Source: Agrococcus pavilionensis RW1 (lineage in GTDB: Bacteria; Actinomycetota; Actinomycetes; Actinomycetales; Microbacteriaceae). Taken from it: a stretch of 64,000 nt of DNA. This document shows, one piece after another, positions 44,856 to 54,017 of the stretch. Made by a program: the position numbers and the translations under genes. The stretch lies in contig NZ_ASHR01000025.1 in the NCBI RefSeq assembly GCF_000400485.1, forward strand, positions 62,001 through 126,000. Direction: 5' to 3'. Position 1 is the stretch's first letter. Each line of letters begins with the position of its first letter. Under the pieces are notes generated by a model. That model was not told the DNA's origin and ran no database searches. It worked only from the letters and a program-made list of their open reading frames with translations.

Positions 44856-46217
44856 GTGAAGCACGCACGCAGGATCGCGGTGCCGCTCGGCATCGCGGGC
44901 GTCGCGGCACTCGCCCTCACCGGGTGTGTCGGCGACGCAGAGCCCGGCGCATCGGAGGCGCCCGGCAGCACCGGCGCTGCCGCCGAGGGCTGCGAGGCCT
45001 ACGCCGACTACGGCACCTTCGACGGCGCCGAGGTCAGCGTCTACGGCACGATCCTCGACGAGGAGGCGAACCGCCTCAACGAGTCGTGGGCCGAGTTCGA
45101 GGAGTGCACCGGCATCGACGTGGTCTACGAGGGCTCCGCCGAGTTCGAGGCGCAGATCAACGTCCGCGTCCAGGGCGGCAACCCGCCGGACCTCGCCATC
45201 TTCCCGCAGCCCGGCCTGCTCGCCTCGATCGCCGGCACCGGCAGCCTGCTGCCCGCGCCCGAGGCCGTCGCCGCGAACGCCGAGGAGTTCTGGACCGAGG
45301 ACTGGCGCAACTACGGCACGGTCGACGGCACCTTCTACGCGGCGCCGCTCATGGCGTCGGTCAAGGGCTACGTCTGGTACCAGCCGGCCCTCTGGGAGGA
45401 GAACGGCTGGGAGGTGCCGACGACGCTCGACGAGGTCGACGAGCTCACCGCGACGATCGCCGAATCGGGCACGACCCCGTGGTGCGTGGGCTTCGGCTCC
45501 GGCGAGGCGACCGGCTGGCCGGGCACCGACTGGATCGAGGACTACGTCCTGCGCCTGCACGGCCCCGACGTGTACGACCAGTGGGTCGCGCACGAGATCC
45601 CCTTCGACGACCCTCAGATCGCTGAGGCGGTGGATCGGGTCGGCGACCTGATCAAGAACCCCGAGTACGTCAACGGCGGCATCGGCGACGTGTCGACGAT
45701 CGCGACGACCGACTTCGGCGAGGCCGGCCTGCCGGTGCTCGACGGCGAGTGCGCGATGCACCACCAGGCCTCGTTCTACGAGGGCTTCTGGAGCGACGAC
45801 AACTCGGTCACCGTCGCGGAGGACGGCGACGTCTGGGCCTTCGTGCTCCCCGGCACCGAGGCCGACGCGGCCGCGGTCACGGGCGGCGGCGAGTTCGTCG
45901 GCGCGTTCAGCGACGACGAGGAGGTCGTGGCGGTGCAGACGTTCCTCTCGAGCGACACGTGGGCCAACAGCCGCGTCTCGCTCGGCGGCGTCATCTCCGC
46001 GAACTCGGGCCTCGACCCCGCCAACGCGAGCAGCCCGCTGCTGCAGTCCGCGGTCGAGACGCTGCAGGACCCGGAGACGACGTTCCGGTTCGACGGCTCC
46101 GATCTGATGCCGGGCGCAGTCGGCGCCGGCACGTTCTGGAGCGGCCTGGTCGACTGGGTCTCGGGCGCCGACACGGCGACCGTGCTCTCGCAGATCGAGC
46201 AGAGCTGGCCGCAGTAG
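44856..46217 (+). CDS. Sugar ABC transporter substrate-binding lipoprotein (CUT1)
   Basis: A 453-aa solute-binding protein. Residues 1-23 are a lipoprotein signal with lipobox LTGC (lipidated Cys24). The fold is that of extracellular family 1 sugar-binding proteins, with alpha-glucoside-binder-like segments (NPPDLAIFPQPG, GSGEATGWPGTDWIEDYVL). AAGGAG at 44845-44850 sits 5 nt before the GTG. It is the first gene of a LacI-regulated importer; no ATPase is encoded, so a shared MsiK-type ATPase is likely used. Confidence 0.95.
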   Translation: MKHARRIAVPLGIAGVAALALTGCVGDAEPGASEAPGSTGAAAEGCEAYADYGTFDGAEVSVYGTILDEEANRLNESWAEFEECTGIDVVYEGSAEFEAQINVRVQGGNPPDLAIFPQPGLLASIAGTGSLLPAPEAVAANAEEFWTEDWRNYGTVDGTFYAAPLMASVKGYVWYQPALWEENGWEVPTTLDEVDELTATIAESGTTPWCVGFGSGEATGWPGTDWIEDYVLRLHGPDVYDQWVAHEIPFDDPQIAEAVDRVGDLIKNPEYVNGGIGDVSTIATTDFGEAGLPVLDGECAMHHQASFYEGFWSDDNSVTVAEDGDVWAFVLPGTEADAAAVTGGGEFVGAFSDDEEVVAVQTFLSSDTWANSRVSLGGVISANSGLDPANASSPLLQSAVETLQDPETTFRFDGSDLMPGAVGAGTFWSGLVDWVSGADTATVLSQIEQSWPQ

Positions 46218-46297
46218 TCGCATGACGCGCGTGCGGGGGTCGCGAGACGGCCCCCGCACCGCATCATCGGCACGTCTCACGAACGGATGGGGTGCGC

Positions 46298-47842
46298 ATG
46301 ACCTCGATGGATCTCGTCGGCAAGCTGCTGCAGGTGCTCGTCGGCCTCGTGGCCTTCGGTGCCGTGGTGGCGCTGCTGCTGGCCTTCCTCGACCGGCCCG
46401 AGGACAAGCCGCGGGCGGCGAGCTGGCGCTCGGGGCTGCGACCCCGCATCATCCTCGTCGCGGCGTTCGCGCTCCTCGCGCTGCTCGCCCGCCTGCTCTA
46501 CGGCCTGGTCCCGTGGATGACGCAAGCGCTCACGAACGCGGCGATCGCCGTCGGCGTCGCGGGCATCGCGATCGTCGTCCTCCAGTGGCTGCTCGACCGC
46601 CTGCTGCAGCCGGCGAGCCCCGCCGTGCGCAGCGCCGTGCTGCGCGGCGTCGGCGCCGCCATCGTCGTCGCGATCGTGCTCGTCGCCCAGTCGGCCGAGC
46701 GCATCCCGGCGCTCGACTGGGTCACGCCCGCCCTCGTGCTCGCGGCGGCGATCGTGGGCTGGCCGCTCGTCGGCGCGCTCGTCGCGACGGCCGCCATCGC
46801 CTTCCTGCCCGACCGCATCCGCCGCAGCGCCCGGCTCCTCGCGTGGCTGCTCGCCGCCGTCGCGGTCGTGGTCGTCGCGCTCGTGCTCGAGGCGGGCCAG
46901 GAGCAGCCGGTGGGCGTGTGGCCGTGGGCCGCTGCCGCCGCGCTCAGCATCATCGGGCTGCTCGGCTACCTCGCCGACCGGGACGACGACTCGAAGCCGA
47001 TGCTCGTCTTCCTGCTGCCCTCGGCCCTGCTGCTCACGATCGGCCTCGTCTACCCGGCGATCCGCACGACGCTGCTCGCCTTCACCGACAAGACCGGCGC
47101 GTTCAACGGGCTCGACAACTTCATCTGGATGTTCACGCAGCCCGAGGCGCTCGTGACGCTCGCCAACACGGTCGTGTGGGTCATCCTCGTGCCGCTGCTG
47201 TCGACCGCGATCGGCCTCGCCTACGCGGTCTTCATCGACAAGAGCCGCGGCGAGCGCGTCTACAAGATGCTGGTCTTCATGCCGATGGCCATCTCGATGG
47301 TCGGCGCGAGCATCATCTGGCGCTTCATGTACGCCTACCGCGGCCCGGAGCAGGAGCAGATCGGCCTCGTGAACCAGATCCTCGTCTGGTTCGGCGGCGA
47401 GCCGCAGCAGATCCTGCAGAACAGCCCGTGGAACACCCTCGCGCTCATCGTCGTGATGATCTGGATCCAGACCGGCTTCGCGATGGTGGTGCTCTCGGCG
47501 GCGATCAAGGGCGTGCCGACCGAGCAGCTCGAGGCGGCCGAGATCGACGGCGCGAACCCGTGGCAGCGCTTCGCGAACGTCACGGTGCCCGGCATCCGCA
47601 CGTCGCTCGTCGTCGTCGTCACGACGATCTCGATCGCGACGCTCAAGGTCTTCGACATCGTCCGCACCATGACCGCGGGCAACTTCAACACATCCGTCGT
47701 GGCCAACGAGATGTACACGCAGGCGTTCCGCTCGGGCGAGCCGGGCCGAGGCGCGGCGCTCGCGCTCATCCTGTTCATCATGGTGATGCCGATCGTCATC
47801 TACAACATCCGCGTCCTGAACCAGCAGAAGGCGATCCGATGA
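46298..47842 (+). CDS. Sugar ABC permease with long N-terminal membrane extension
   Basis: A 514-aa inner-membrane subunit. Residues ~236-514 are an ordinary MalF-type permease with the EAA loop EAAEIDGANPWQRFANVTVPG. Residues 1-235 add about seven extra hydrophobic helices that CUT1 permeases of ~300 aa do not have; they are Ala/Val/Leu-rich and lack a recognisable domain. GTG at 46292 is an alternative start. The stop overlaps the next ATG. Confidence 0.92.
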   Translation: MTSMDLVGKLLQVLVGLVAFGAVVALLLAFLDRPEDKPRAASWRSGLRPRIILVAAFALLALLARLLYGLVPWMTQALTNAAIAVGVAGIAIVVLQWLLDRLLQPASPAVRSAVLRGVGAAIVVAIVLVAQSAERIPALDWVTPALVLAAAIVGWPLVGALVATAAIAFLPDRIRRSARLLAWLLAAVAVVVVALVLEAGQEQPVGVWPWAAAAALSIIGLLGYLADRDDDSKPMLVFLLPSALLLTIGLVYPAIRTTLLAFTDKTGAFNGLDNFIWMFTQPEALVTLANTVVWVILVPLLSTAIGLAYAVFIDKSRGERVYKMLVFMPMAISMVGASIIWRFMYAYRGPEQEQIGLVNQILVWFGGEPQQILQNSPWNTLALIVVMIWIQTGFAMVVLSAAIKGVPTEQLEAAEIDGANPWQRFANVTVPGIRTSLVVVVTTISIATLKVFDIVRTMTAGNFNTSVVANEMYTQAFRSGEPGRGAALALILFIMVMPIVIYNIRVLNQQKAIR

Positions 47843-48813
47843 GCTCCGTCGCATTCACCCCGGACCCCGAGGTCACCCCCGACGAGGTCGCGCCGGCGGT
47901 GCGGACCCGCGCCGATCGCGTGAAGCGCCGCCTGACGAGCCCGTGGGCGACGATCGCCGCGCTCGTCATCGCGGTCGTCTGGACGATCCCCACGTTCGGC
48001 CTGCTGCTGTCGTCGTTCCGCCCCGCCGATCAGATCCAGACGACCGGCTGGTGGACGTTCTTCTCCGACCCGCAGCTGACGCTCGCCAACTACAGCGAGG
48101 TGCTGTTCTCGTCGTCGGCGTCGTCTCCGCAGCTCGGCGAGTACTTCGTCAACTCGCTCGCGATCGCGATCCCAGGCACCCTCATCCCGCTCGTGCTCGC
48201 GTGCCTCGCCGCCTACGCGTTCGCGTGGGTGAAGTTCAAGGGCTCGTCGACGCTGTTCGTGATCGTCTTCGCGCTCCAGATCGTGCCGCTGCAGATGGCG
48301 CTCATCCCGCTGCTGCAGCTGTTCGTGACGTTCCTGCAGCCGTTCCAGACGGCGCTGCACGAGGCCGTGCCGTTCATCAGCGAGCGGCAGTACCTGCCGG
48401 TGTGGATCGCGCACGCGATCTTCGGCCTGCCGCTCGCGATCTTCCTGCTGCACAACTTCATCTCGGCGATCCCCGCCGACGTCATCGAGGCGGCGCGCGT
48501 CGACGGCGCGGGCCACGGGCAGATCTTCTTCCGCATCATCCTGCCGCTCGCGATGCCGGCGATCGCGTCGTTCGCGATCTTCCAGTTCCTCTGGGTCTGG
48601 AACGACCTGCTCGTCGCGCTCGTGTTCTCGACCGGCACGCCGGATACCGCGCCATTGACGCAACGATTGGCGGAGCTCGCGGGGTCTCGAGGCGAGAACT
48701 GGGAGCGGCTCACCGCGGGAGCGTTCGTCTCGCTCATCATCCCGCTCATCGTGTTCTTCAGCCTGCAGCGCTACTTCGTCAGAGGCTTGCTGGCGGGGTC
48801 GGCCAAGGGCTGA
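47839..48813 (+). CDS. Sugar ABC permease (MalG type)
   Basis: A 324-aa permease with six transmembrane helices after a ~35-residue acidic cytoplasmic N-terminus. The EAA loop is IEAARVDGAGHGQIFFRIILPLAMP. It pairs with the preceding permease through an ATGA overlap. The C-terminus RYFVRGLLAGSAKG is typical for CUT1 MalG-like proteins. Confidence 0.95.
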   Translation: MSSVAFTPDPEVTPDEVAPAVRTRADRVKRRLTSPWATIAALVIAVVWTIPTFGLLLSSFRPADQIQTTGWWTFFSDPQLTLANYSEVLFSSSASSPQLGEYFVNSLAIAIPGTLIPLVLACLAAYAFAWVKFKGSSTLFVIVFALQIVPLQMALIPLLQLFVTFLQPFQTALHEAVPFISERQYLPVWIAHAIFGLPLAIFLLHNFISAIPADVIEAARVDGAGHGQIFFRIILPLAMPAIASFAIFQFLWVWNDLLVALVFSTGTPDTAPLTQRLAELAGSRGENWERLTAGAFVSLIIPLIVFFSLQRYFVRGLLAGSAKG

Positions 48814-48871
48814 GCGCGCAGCACGCGATGCGGCTCCGGCGCGTTGCGTGCGAAGCGCTCAAGATCGAACT

Positions 48872-48902
48872 GCGGAGGGGCGGCCGGTGGCCGCCCCTCC
48901 GC
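48872..48902 (+). terminator. Terminator of the sugar ABC operon
   Basis: A 14-bp stem (core CGGAGGGGCGGCC / GGCCGCCCCTCCG) with a 3-nt loop, 58 bp after the operon and before a convergent gene. Confidence 0.8.
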
Positions 48903-48948
48903 GTATCGGGATCTCCTCGCTCGGCAGCTGTCGTGCGGGGCCCCGCCG

Positions 48949-50976
48949 TCAGATCGACGGCGGCCAGCCGCCGTCGATGAGCCGCACGTGCGCGCGGCGC
49001 GGCGACGCGCCGCCGGTGCTGGCGAAGCGGGCCTCACCCGCGGTCGCCTCCCTCGGGACGTCGACGGTCAGCGTCTCGACAGCGCGCAGATGGCGCTCGC
49101 GGCGCGCGGCGGGCGCGGCCCGCCGGGCGCCGAGCGCCTGCCAGGCGGGCACGACCGCTGCGGCGCTCCGGGCGTGGGGGGCGCCCGCGTCCGGCAGCGG
49201 CACGGGCGCGCTCGCGTCGGCGAGTCCGTAGCCCGCGTAGCGCTCGGGGAGTGAGCCGTGGAACGCCTCCGCCGCCCGCTCGAGCTGCTCGGCGAGGCGG
49301 CGAGCCGCGTCGTCGAGCCCTGCGCGCAGCAGGCCCTCGATCGCGACGGCCGTGTCGTGGGGTCGGATCGCGCCGCCGTTCCACGCGAGCGGCCAGTAGC
49401 CGGGCGCGTCGACCGCGATCGAGCGCAGGCCGAACCCCGACGAGAGGCGCTCGTCGAGCAGCAGCTCGGCGACGGTGCGCTCCTCGTCGCGCGAGAGCAG
49501 GGTCGAGCCGACGAGGTGCGCGAGGTCGGCCGAGAGCCAGTCGAGCCGCCCGCCGGTTCCGTCGATCGCCATCGCGGGATGGCGATCGTCGCCGCGAACC
49601 ACCCAGAACGCGGCACGGAACCGGCGGCGGAGTCTCTCGGCCCAATCGAGCCAGGGCGCGCCGTCATCGCCGAGCGCCTCGAGCAGCGCGGCGCCGCCGA
49701 CGGCCGCGCGGCACGCGAGGGCCTGCAGCCGGGCGGTCGCGACGGGACCGGCGACCGGCGCCCCCTCGGCGTCGCGCGGCAGCTCGGGCCCGTCGCCGAC
49801 GGCGACGTCGCCGCCCGGCAGGGTGAGGAAGCCCTCGCCCACCTGCTGCCCCAGCCAGCCGAGCGCGGCGTGGAGGGCGGTGCGCAGCTCGCGCACCGCC
49901 TCGAGCGGCAGGCCCGCGCGCCACGCGTCGTGCAGCAGCACGATCCACAGCGGCGTCGCGTCGACCGAGTCGGTGAACGTGGGCGGCAGCTCGGCGCCCG
50001 CGCGAGCGCCGGCGGGGCGGTGCGGCGAGAGCTCGTGCAGCATGCGGCCCGGCTGCTCGCCCGTGCTGCCGTCGTGCTGCACGCCCTGCCGCGCGGCGAG
50101 CGTGCGGAGCGTGCTCTCGGCGACCGTCGTGCCGCGCGGTAGCAGCAGCCGCGCGGCGCTCAGCGCGTCGCGGGCGACCATGGTCAGCCGCCACGGCGCG
50201 CCGGCGGCGAGCACGGCGCCGCTGCCGACGTCGAGCAGGAGGTCCTCGAGGTCGGCGACGGCGCGCTCGCCCCAATGGTCGAGCGCGGGGCGACCGGTCG
50301 GCTCGAGGCCGCGGCTCGGCGCGTCGACGATCGCGCCCTCGACCGCGAGCGAGGCGTCGTCGAGCAGCAGCTCGACCGAGAGCCCGGCCCAGTCGTTGGG
50401 CTGCACGATCGCGCGCTGGCGCACGACGACCCGCCCATCGACGACCTCGACCTCGCCCGCGCGGCTGCGGACGCGGAGGGTGCGGATGCCGTCGGTCGCG
50501 ACCGCGTCGGCGCCCTCGATCCCGACGTGCACCGGGTCGGGGTCGGCGCGGCCGTCGCGCACGCGCTCCATGGGGCTGAAGGCGACGTCGATCGCGAGCT
50601 CGATGCGCACGTCGATCGGCAGGTCGCGGCCGTTCACGACCGTCGCCCGCTCGAGCACCGCGCCCGGGGTGACCTCGCGCATCCGCTCGACCGCGATGCG
50701 CGCGTCACCCAGCTCCGAGTCGAGCGCCGGGGCGATCCCGCGGATGAGCGCCCAGTCGCCCGCGCTCGACGTGGCGAGGTGCTCGATCGGCGCGCCGTCG
50801 ACGCGCAGCTCGACGGCGCGCACGAAGCGCCAGTCGCCGTGGAAGAGGCCGTGGATCGGGTGCTCGTCCATCGAGCCGTCGCGGCGCGACCAGGCCTGCG
50901 TCGGCGCGGACACCGATGTGAGCTGATCGTGGAGCAGGGGCGGCGGCTCGACCTGCTGAGCCTGCTCGTGACGCAT
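48949..50976 (-). CDS. Glycogen-debranching/amylo-alpha-1,6-glucosidase family protein
   Basis: A 675-aa protein. The N-terminal ~230 residues match the glycogen-debranching N-terminal beta-sandwich, and the rest is an (alpha/alpha)6 barrel of the amylo-1,6-glucosidase type, with ATPLWIVLLHDAWR, a loop GGDVAVGDGPELPRDAEGAPV and YWPLAWNGGAIRPHDTAVAI. Such proteins hydrolyse alpha-1,6 or related linkages. Its position opposite the LacI-controlled importer suggests a role with imported oligosaccharides. Start ATG at 50976. Confidence 0.9.
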   Translation of the reverse strand: MRHEQAQQVEPPPLLHDQLTSVSAPTQAWSRRDGSMDEHPIHGLFHGDWRFVRAVELRVDGAPIEHLATSSAGDWALIRGIAPALDSELGDARIAVERMREVTPGAVLERATVVNGRDLPIDVRIELAIDVAFSPMERVRDGRADPDPVHVGIEGADAVATDGIRTLRVRSRAGEVEVVDGRVVVRQRAIVQPNDWAGLSVELLLDDASLAVEGAIVDAPSRGLEPTGRPALDHWGERAVADLEDLLLDVGSGAVLAAGAPWRLTMVARDALSAARLLLPRGTTVAESTLRTLAARQGVQHDGSTGEQPGRMLHELSPHRPAGARAGAELPPTFTDSVDATPLWIVLLHDAWRAGLPLEAVRELRTALHAALGWLGQQVGEGFLTLPGGDVAVGDGPELPRDAEGAPVAGPVATARLQALACRAAVGGAALLEALGDDGAPWLDWAERLRRRFRAAFWVVRGDDRHPAMAIDGTGGRLDWLSADLAHLVGSTLLSRDEERTVAELLLDERLSSGFGLRSIAVDAPGYWPLAWNGGAIRPHDTAVAIEGLLRAGLDDAARRLAEQLERAAEAFHGSLPERYAGYGLADASAPVPLPDAGAPHARSAAAVVPAWQALGARRAAPAARRERHLRAVETLTVDVPREATAGEARFASTGGASPRRAHVRLIDGGWPPSI

Positions 50977-51009
50977 GGGACCCCGACCTCGTGAATGCCC
51001 TTCGCGGTC

Positions 51010-51015
51010 ACGGTA
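51010..51015 (-). promoter_or_regulatory. Candidate -10 of the debranching-enzyme gene
   Basis: TACCGT on the minus strand, 33 bp before the ATG at 50976, leaving a leader of about 26 nt. Confidence 0.35.
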
Positions 51016-51112
51016 ACGCTGTCCGCAACGGTCGGGACGCAAGGCCGCCTGAGCCTTCGCGCATCCCTGCCTCAGCCTCCGGGTGTCGCGCCGAGCGGCG
51101 CCCCGACCGTCC

Positions 51113-52546
51113 CTATGGCGTGGGCCGGCGCGCGTCGTAGGCGAGGAACGAGCGCTGCGAGCGCGTCACGACCGCGATGAGCACGACGATGAGCAGCCCG
51201 CCGAACAGGGGCGGCGCCCAGAGCGCGACGAGGCTCGCGACCGCGCCGGCGTAGAGGTCGCCGAGGCGCGGGCCGCCCGCGACGACGACCTGGAAGAGGC
51301 CCTGCGTGCGCCCGCGCATGTCGTCGGGCGTCGCCGTGAGCATCATCGTCGAGCGGAAGATCGCGCTGATCTCGTCGCTCGCGCCCATGCCGGCCATGCC
51401 GACCCCGGCGACGATGAGCGCGGGCCACGACACCTGCGACCAGTCGGGGCCGACCTCGCCGCCCGCCCCGAGCGTCATCGCGAGGATGACGGCGCCGACG
51501 AGCGCGACGAAGCATCCGTAGACCGTGATCGCGCGCGAGATCGCGATGCCGTGCCGGTGCACGTGCGCGACGGGGCCGGAGAAGAGGCTCGCGAGCAGGG
51601 TGCCGATCGCGGCCGCGGCCGTGAGCACGCCGACCGTGACGGGACCGCCGCCGATCGCGAGCGCGCCGACCGCCGGCAGCAGCGCGAAGGGGCGGCCGAG
51701 CGTCATCGCGATGATGTCGACGAGGAACGACATGCGGATGTTGGGCGCGTGCTTGAGGAAGCGCCAGCCCTCGCGCAGCGACTCGAGGCCCGGCTTCGAC
51801 ACCGCGCCGAGCGGGGGCAGCTTCGGCAGCCCGATGATGCCGAGGAAGCCGGCGGTGAAGAGCACCGCGTCGATCGCGAAGGTGATCGGCAGCCCGACGG
51901 TCGCGACGAGCACGCCCGCCGCGGCCGGTCCGACCGTGAGCATCGTGCCGAACGAGATGCCGTTGAGCGCCGCCGCGCGCGAGATGAGGTGGGAGGGCAG
52001 GATGCGCGGGGTCACGGCCGAGCGCGTCGCACCCGAGATCGTGGCCGCGACCGTGTTGATCGTCGTCAGCACGTAGAACGGCCAGACGAGCGCGCGCTCG
52101 CCGTCCGCGATGAGGGCCGCGTCCCACGCCGAGAGCGCGACGAGGCCGAGCACGGCGGTCCAGCCGGTGAGGCTCGAGGCGATGAGCAGCGCGCGGCGGT
52201 CGAAGGCGTCGGCGAGCATGCCGCCCCACAGGCCCGCGACGATCATCGGCACGAGCGCGATGCCGCCGACGAGCGCGACCATCATCGTGCTGCCGGTCAT
52301 GTCGAAGATCTGCAGGCCGACGGCGACGATCGTCATCTGCGCACCGATGCCGCTGATCGCGGTGCCGATCCACAGCCGGGCGAAGGCGGGGCTCGCCTTG
52401 AGCGGCGCGAGGTCGACCATGCGCCGGCGACGCTCGGGCGCCTCGCCCGCGGTGTCCCGCGGGTCGGTCTCGACGCCGGCGGGAGGCAGGATGCCGTGCG
52501 AGCCGGTCGTCGGCTCGTCGCCCGACTCCAGGCGAGGGCCGCTCAC
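51113..52546 (-). CDS. MFS exporter translationally coupled to hemA
   Basis: A 477-aa MFS protein of the EntS-like (MFS_3) type with ~10-12 helices: LWIGTAISGIGAQMTIVAVG, GLWGGMLADAFDRRALLI. About 40 polar residues precede helix 1. The GTG at 52546 overlaps the hemA stop by four bases (GTGA). Close relatives export small molecules such as siderophores or drugs; export of a tetrapyrrole or iron ligand is only a guess from the coupling. An internal ATG before VDLAPLKAS is an alternative start. Confidence 0.9.
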   Translation of the reverse strand: MSGPRLESGDEPTTGSHGILPPAGVETDPRDTAGEAPERRRRMVDLAPLKASPAFARLWIGTAISGIGAQMTIVAVGLQIFDMTGSTMMVALVGGIALVPMIVAGLWGGMLADAFDRRALLIASSLTGWTAVLGLVALSAWDAALIADGERALVWPFYVLTTINTVAATISGATRSAVTPRILPSHLISRAAALNGISFGTMLTVGPAAAGVLVATVGLPITFAIDAVLFTAGFLGIIGLPKLPPLGAVSKPGLESLREGWRFLKHAPNIRMSFLVDIIAMTLGRPFALLPAVGALAIGGGPVTVGVLTAAAAIGTLLASLFSGPVAHVHRHGIAISRAITVYGCFVALVGAVILAMTLGAGGEVGPDWSQVSWPALIVAGVGMAGMGASDEISAIFRSTMMLTATPDDMRGRTQGLFQVVVAGGPRLGDLYAGAVASLVALWAPPLFGGLLIVVLIAVVTRSQRSFLAYDARRPTP

Positions 52547-53916
52547 GCGGCGGAGTCGTCGCCGAGCAGCGCGTCGATCGCCGAGAGGAGGTCGTCGTGG
52601 CGGCCCTCGGCCGCGAGCCGGCGGGCGCGCACGGTCGGCTTGTGCAGCACGACGCCGGCGAAGTGCCGCAGCGCCTGCTCGGCGAGCTTGCGCTCGGCCT
52701 CGGTGCCGCGCTTGCCGATGCGCGCGAGCTCGGCCTCGAGCGCGTCCTCGACGTGCTCGCGGAGCGTCGCGATCGCCGAGCCCACCTGGTGCTCGGCGGT
52801 GCCGCGCTCGAACCGGCGCGCGGCCTTGCGCACGAGGTCGCGCGCATCCTCGGTCGCCGTGAGGTGCTCGAGCGGCGCGTGGATGCGGATCGTCTCGAGG
52901 TCGAGCACCTCGACGCCCGGCACGGTCGCGACGTCGGGATCCACGTTGCGCGGCATGCCCATGTCGACGACGAGCTGCGCGGCGCGGCCGTGCTCGACGG
53001 GGCACTCGTGCGCCGCACCCGCGCCGGCCGAGTGCAGCGGGCACGTCGCGGGGGAGTCGTGCCCGACGGGGCAGACGGATGCGTCGTGCACGTCGGCCTC
53101 GGCGCCCGGGAAGGCGTGGGTCGCGGCGAGGCGCTCGCGGCCCGCGCGCAGCAGGGCGGCGTCGACGACGTGCTGGTCGGAGCTCGTGCAGGTCACGATG
53201 ACGTCGGCGCTCGCGGCGGCGAGCGCGGCGTCGCGCGGGTCGACGTAGCCGATCGCGTGGCTGCGGGCGAAGCCCTCGCCGCGGTTCGAGGGGCTCCACA
53301 CCTCGATGTGCTTCGCGCCACGGCGGCGCAGCTCGGCGAGCGAGACGCCCGCGAAGCGGCCGGTGCCGACGAGCAGCACGCGGGCGCCGGCGAGGTCGAC
53401 GCGAGCGCTCGCGAGGTCGAGCGCGAGGCGCACGATCGAGCGGCCCGCCTCGCCGATGCCGGTGCGGTTCTTGATGCTGCGCTGCGTCTCGGAGGCGCGC
53501 TGGAAGAGCCGCTCGAGGTGCGTGGAGGTCGTGCCGGCCTCCTGCGCCGAGGCGAGCGCGCGGCGCACCTGGCCGGCGATCTCGCCCTCGCCGATGACGA
53601 CCGACTCGAGGCCCGCCGCGACCGAGAAGAGGTGCTCGGCGGCGCGCGTGTCGACGAGCGGCTCGAGCGTCTCGGGGCGATGGAAGCCGAGCGCGTCGGC
53701 GGCGGCGCCCTGCGCGATGCCGGCCGCCTCCTCGTACTCATCGGCGTCGACGTCGAGGTAGACCTCGAAGCGATTGCACGTCGAGACGACGACGGCGCCG
53801 TCGACCGCGGGGTGGGCGGCGAAGGAGCTGGGGAGGGCGGAGGCGTCGGCGGACGACAGCGCCTCGAGGGCGTTGAAGTCGGCGTTCTTGTGACTCGCCG
53901 TCAGGCAGATGAGCAC
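52543..53916 (-). CDS. hemA: Glutamyl-tRNA reductase with Cys-Pro-rich insert
   Basis: A 457-aa enzyme that reduces glutamyl-tRNA to glutamate-1-semialdehyde, the first committed haem step. The catalytic cysteine is C47 in STCNRFEVYL. The NADPH motif is VLLVGTGRFAGVSLAELRRRG, and the dimerisation domain is C-terminal. Residues ~270-312 form an insert before the VVDMGMPRNVDP strand that holds three Cys-Pro motifs: C282-PVGH, C292-PLH and C305-PVEH. The GTG start is 6 nt behind TAGGAT, so the mRNA is probably leaderless. Confidence 0.97.
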   Translation of the reverse strand: MLICLTASHKNADFNALEALSSADASALPSSFAAHPAVDGAVVVSTCNRFEVYLDVDADEYEEAAGIAQGAAADALGFHRPETLEPLVDTRAAEHLFSVAAGLESVVIGEGEIAGQVRRALASAQEAGTTSTHLERLFQRASETQRSIKNRTGIGEAGRSIVRLALDLASARVDLAGARVLLVGTGRFAGVSLAELRRRGAKHIEVWSPSNRGEGFARSHAIGYVDPRDAALAAASADVIVTCTSSDQHVVDAALLRAGRERLAATHAFPGAEADVHDASVCPVGHDSPATCPLHSAGAGAAHECPVEHGRAAQLVVDMGMPRNVDPDVATVPGVEVLDLETIRIHAPLEHLTATEDARDLVRKAARRFERGTAEHQVGSAIATLREHVEDALEAELARIGKRGTEAERKLAEQALRHFAGVVLHKPTVRARRLAAEGRHDDLLSAIDALLGDDSAA

Positions 53917-53922
53917 CAGAGC

Positions 53923-53928
53923 ATCCTA
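53923..53928 (-). promoter_or_regulatory. Leaderless-type -10 for hemA
   Basis: On the minus strand TAGGAT is followed by 6 nt and GTG at 53916. Confidence 0.6.
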
Positions 53929-54017
53929 CCGCGCCCGTGTACCCCGTTCCGATCCCTCGCCGTCCGCCGTCAGTGATCGCACAGCGCACCGCGAGGCGCG
54001 GCGGCCACGCTGGCCGC

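Noticed and set aside
53937-54017. An upstream ATG that would extend the saccharopine dehydrogenase-like protein by 27 residues
   Set aside because: The added sequence is Arg/Pro-rich and unlike the family, which begins just before LDLILYGATGF.
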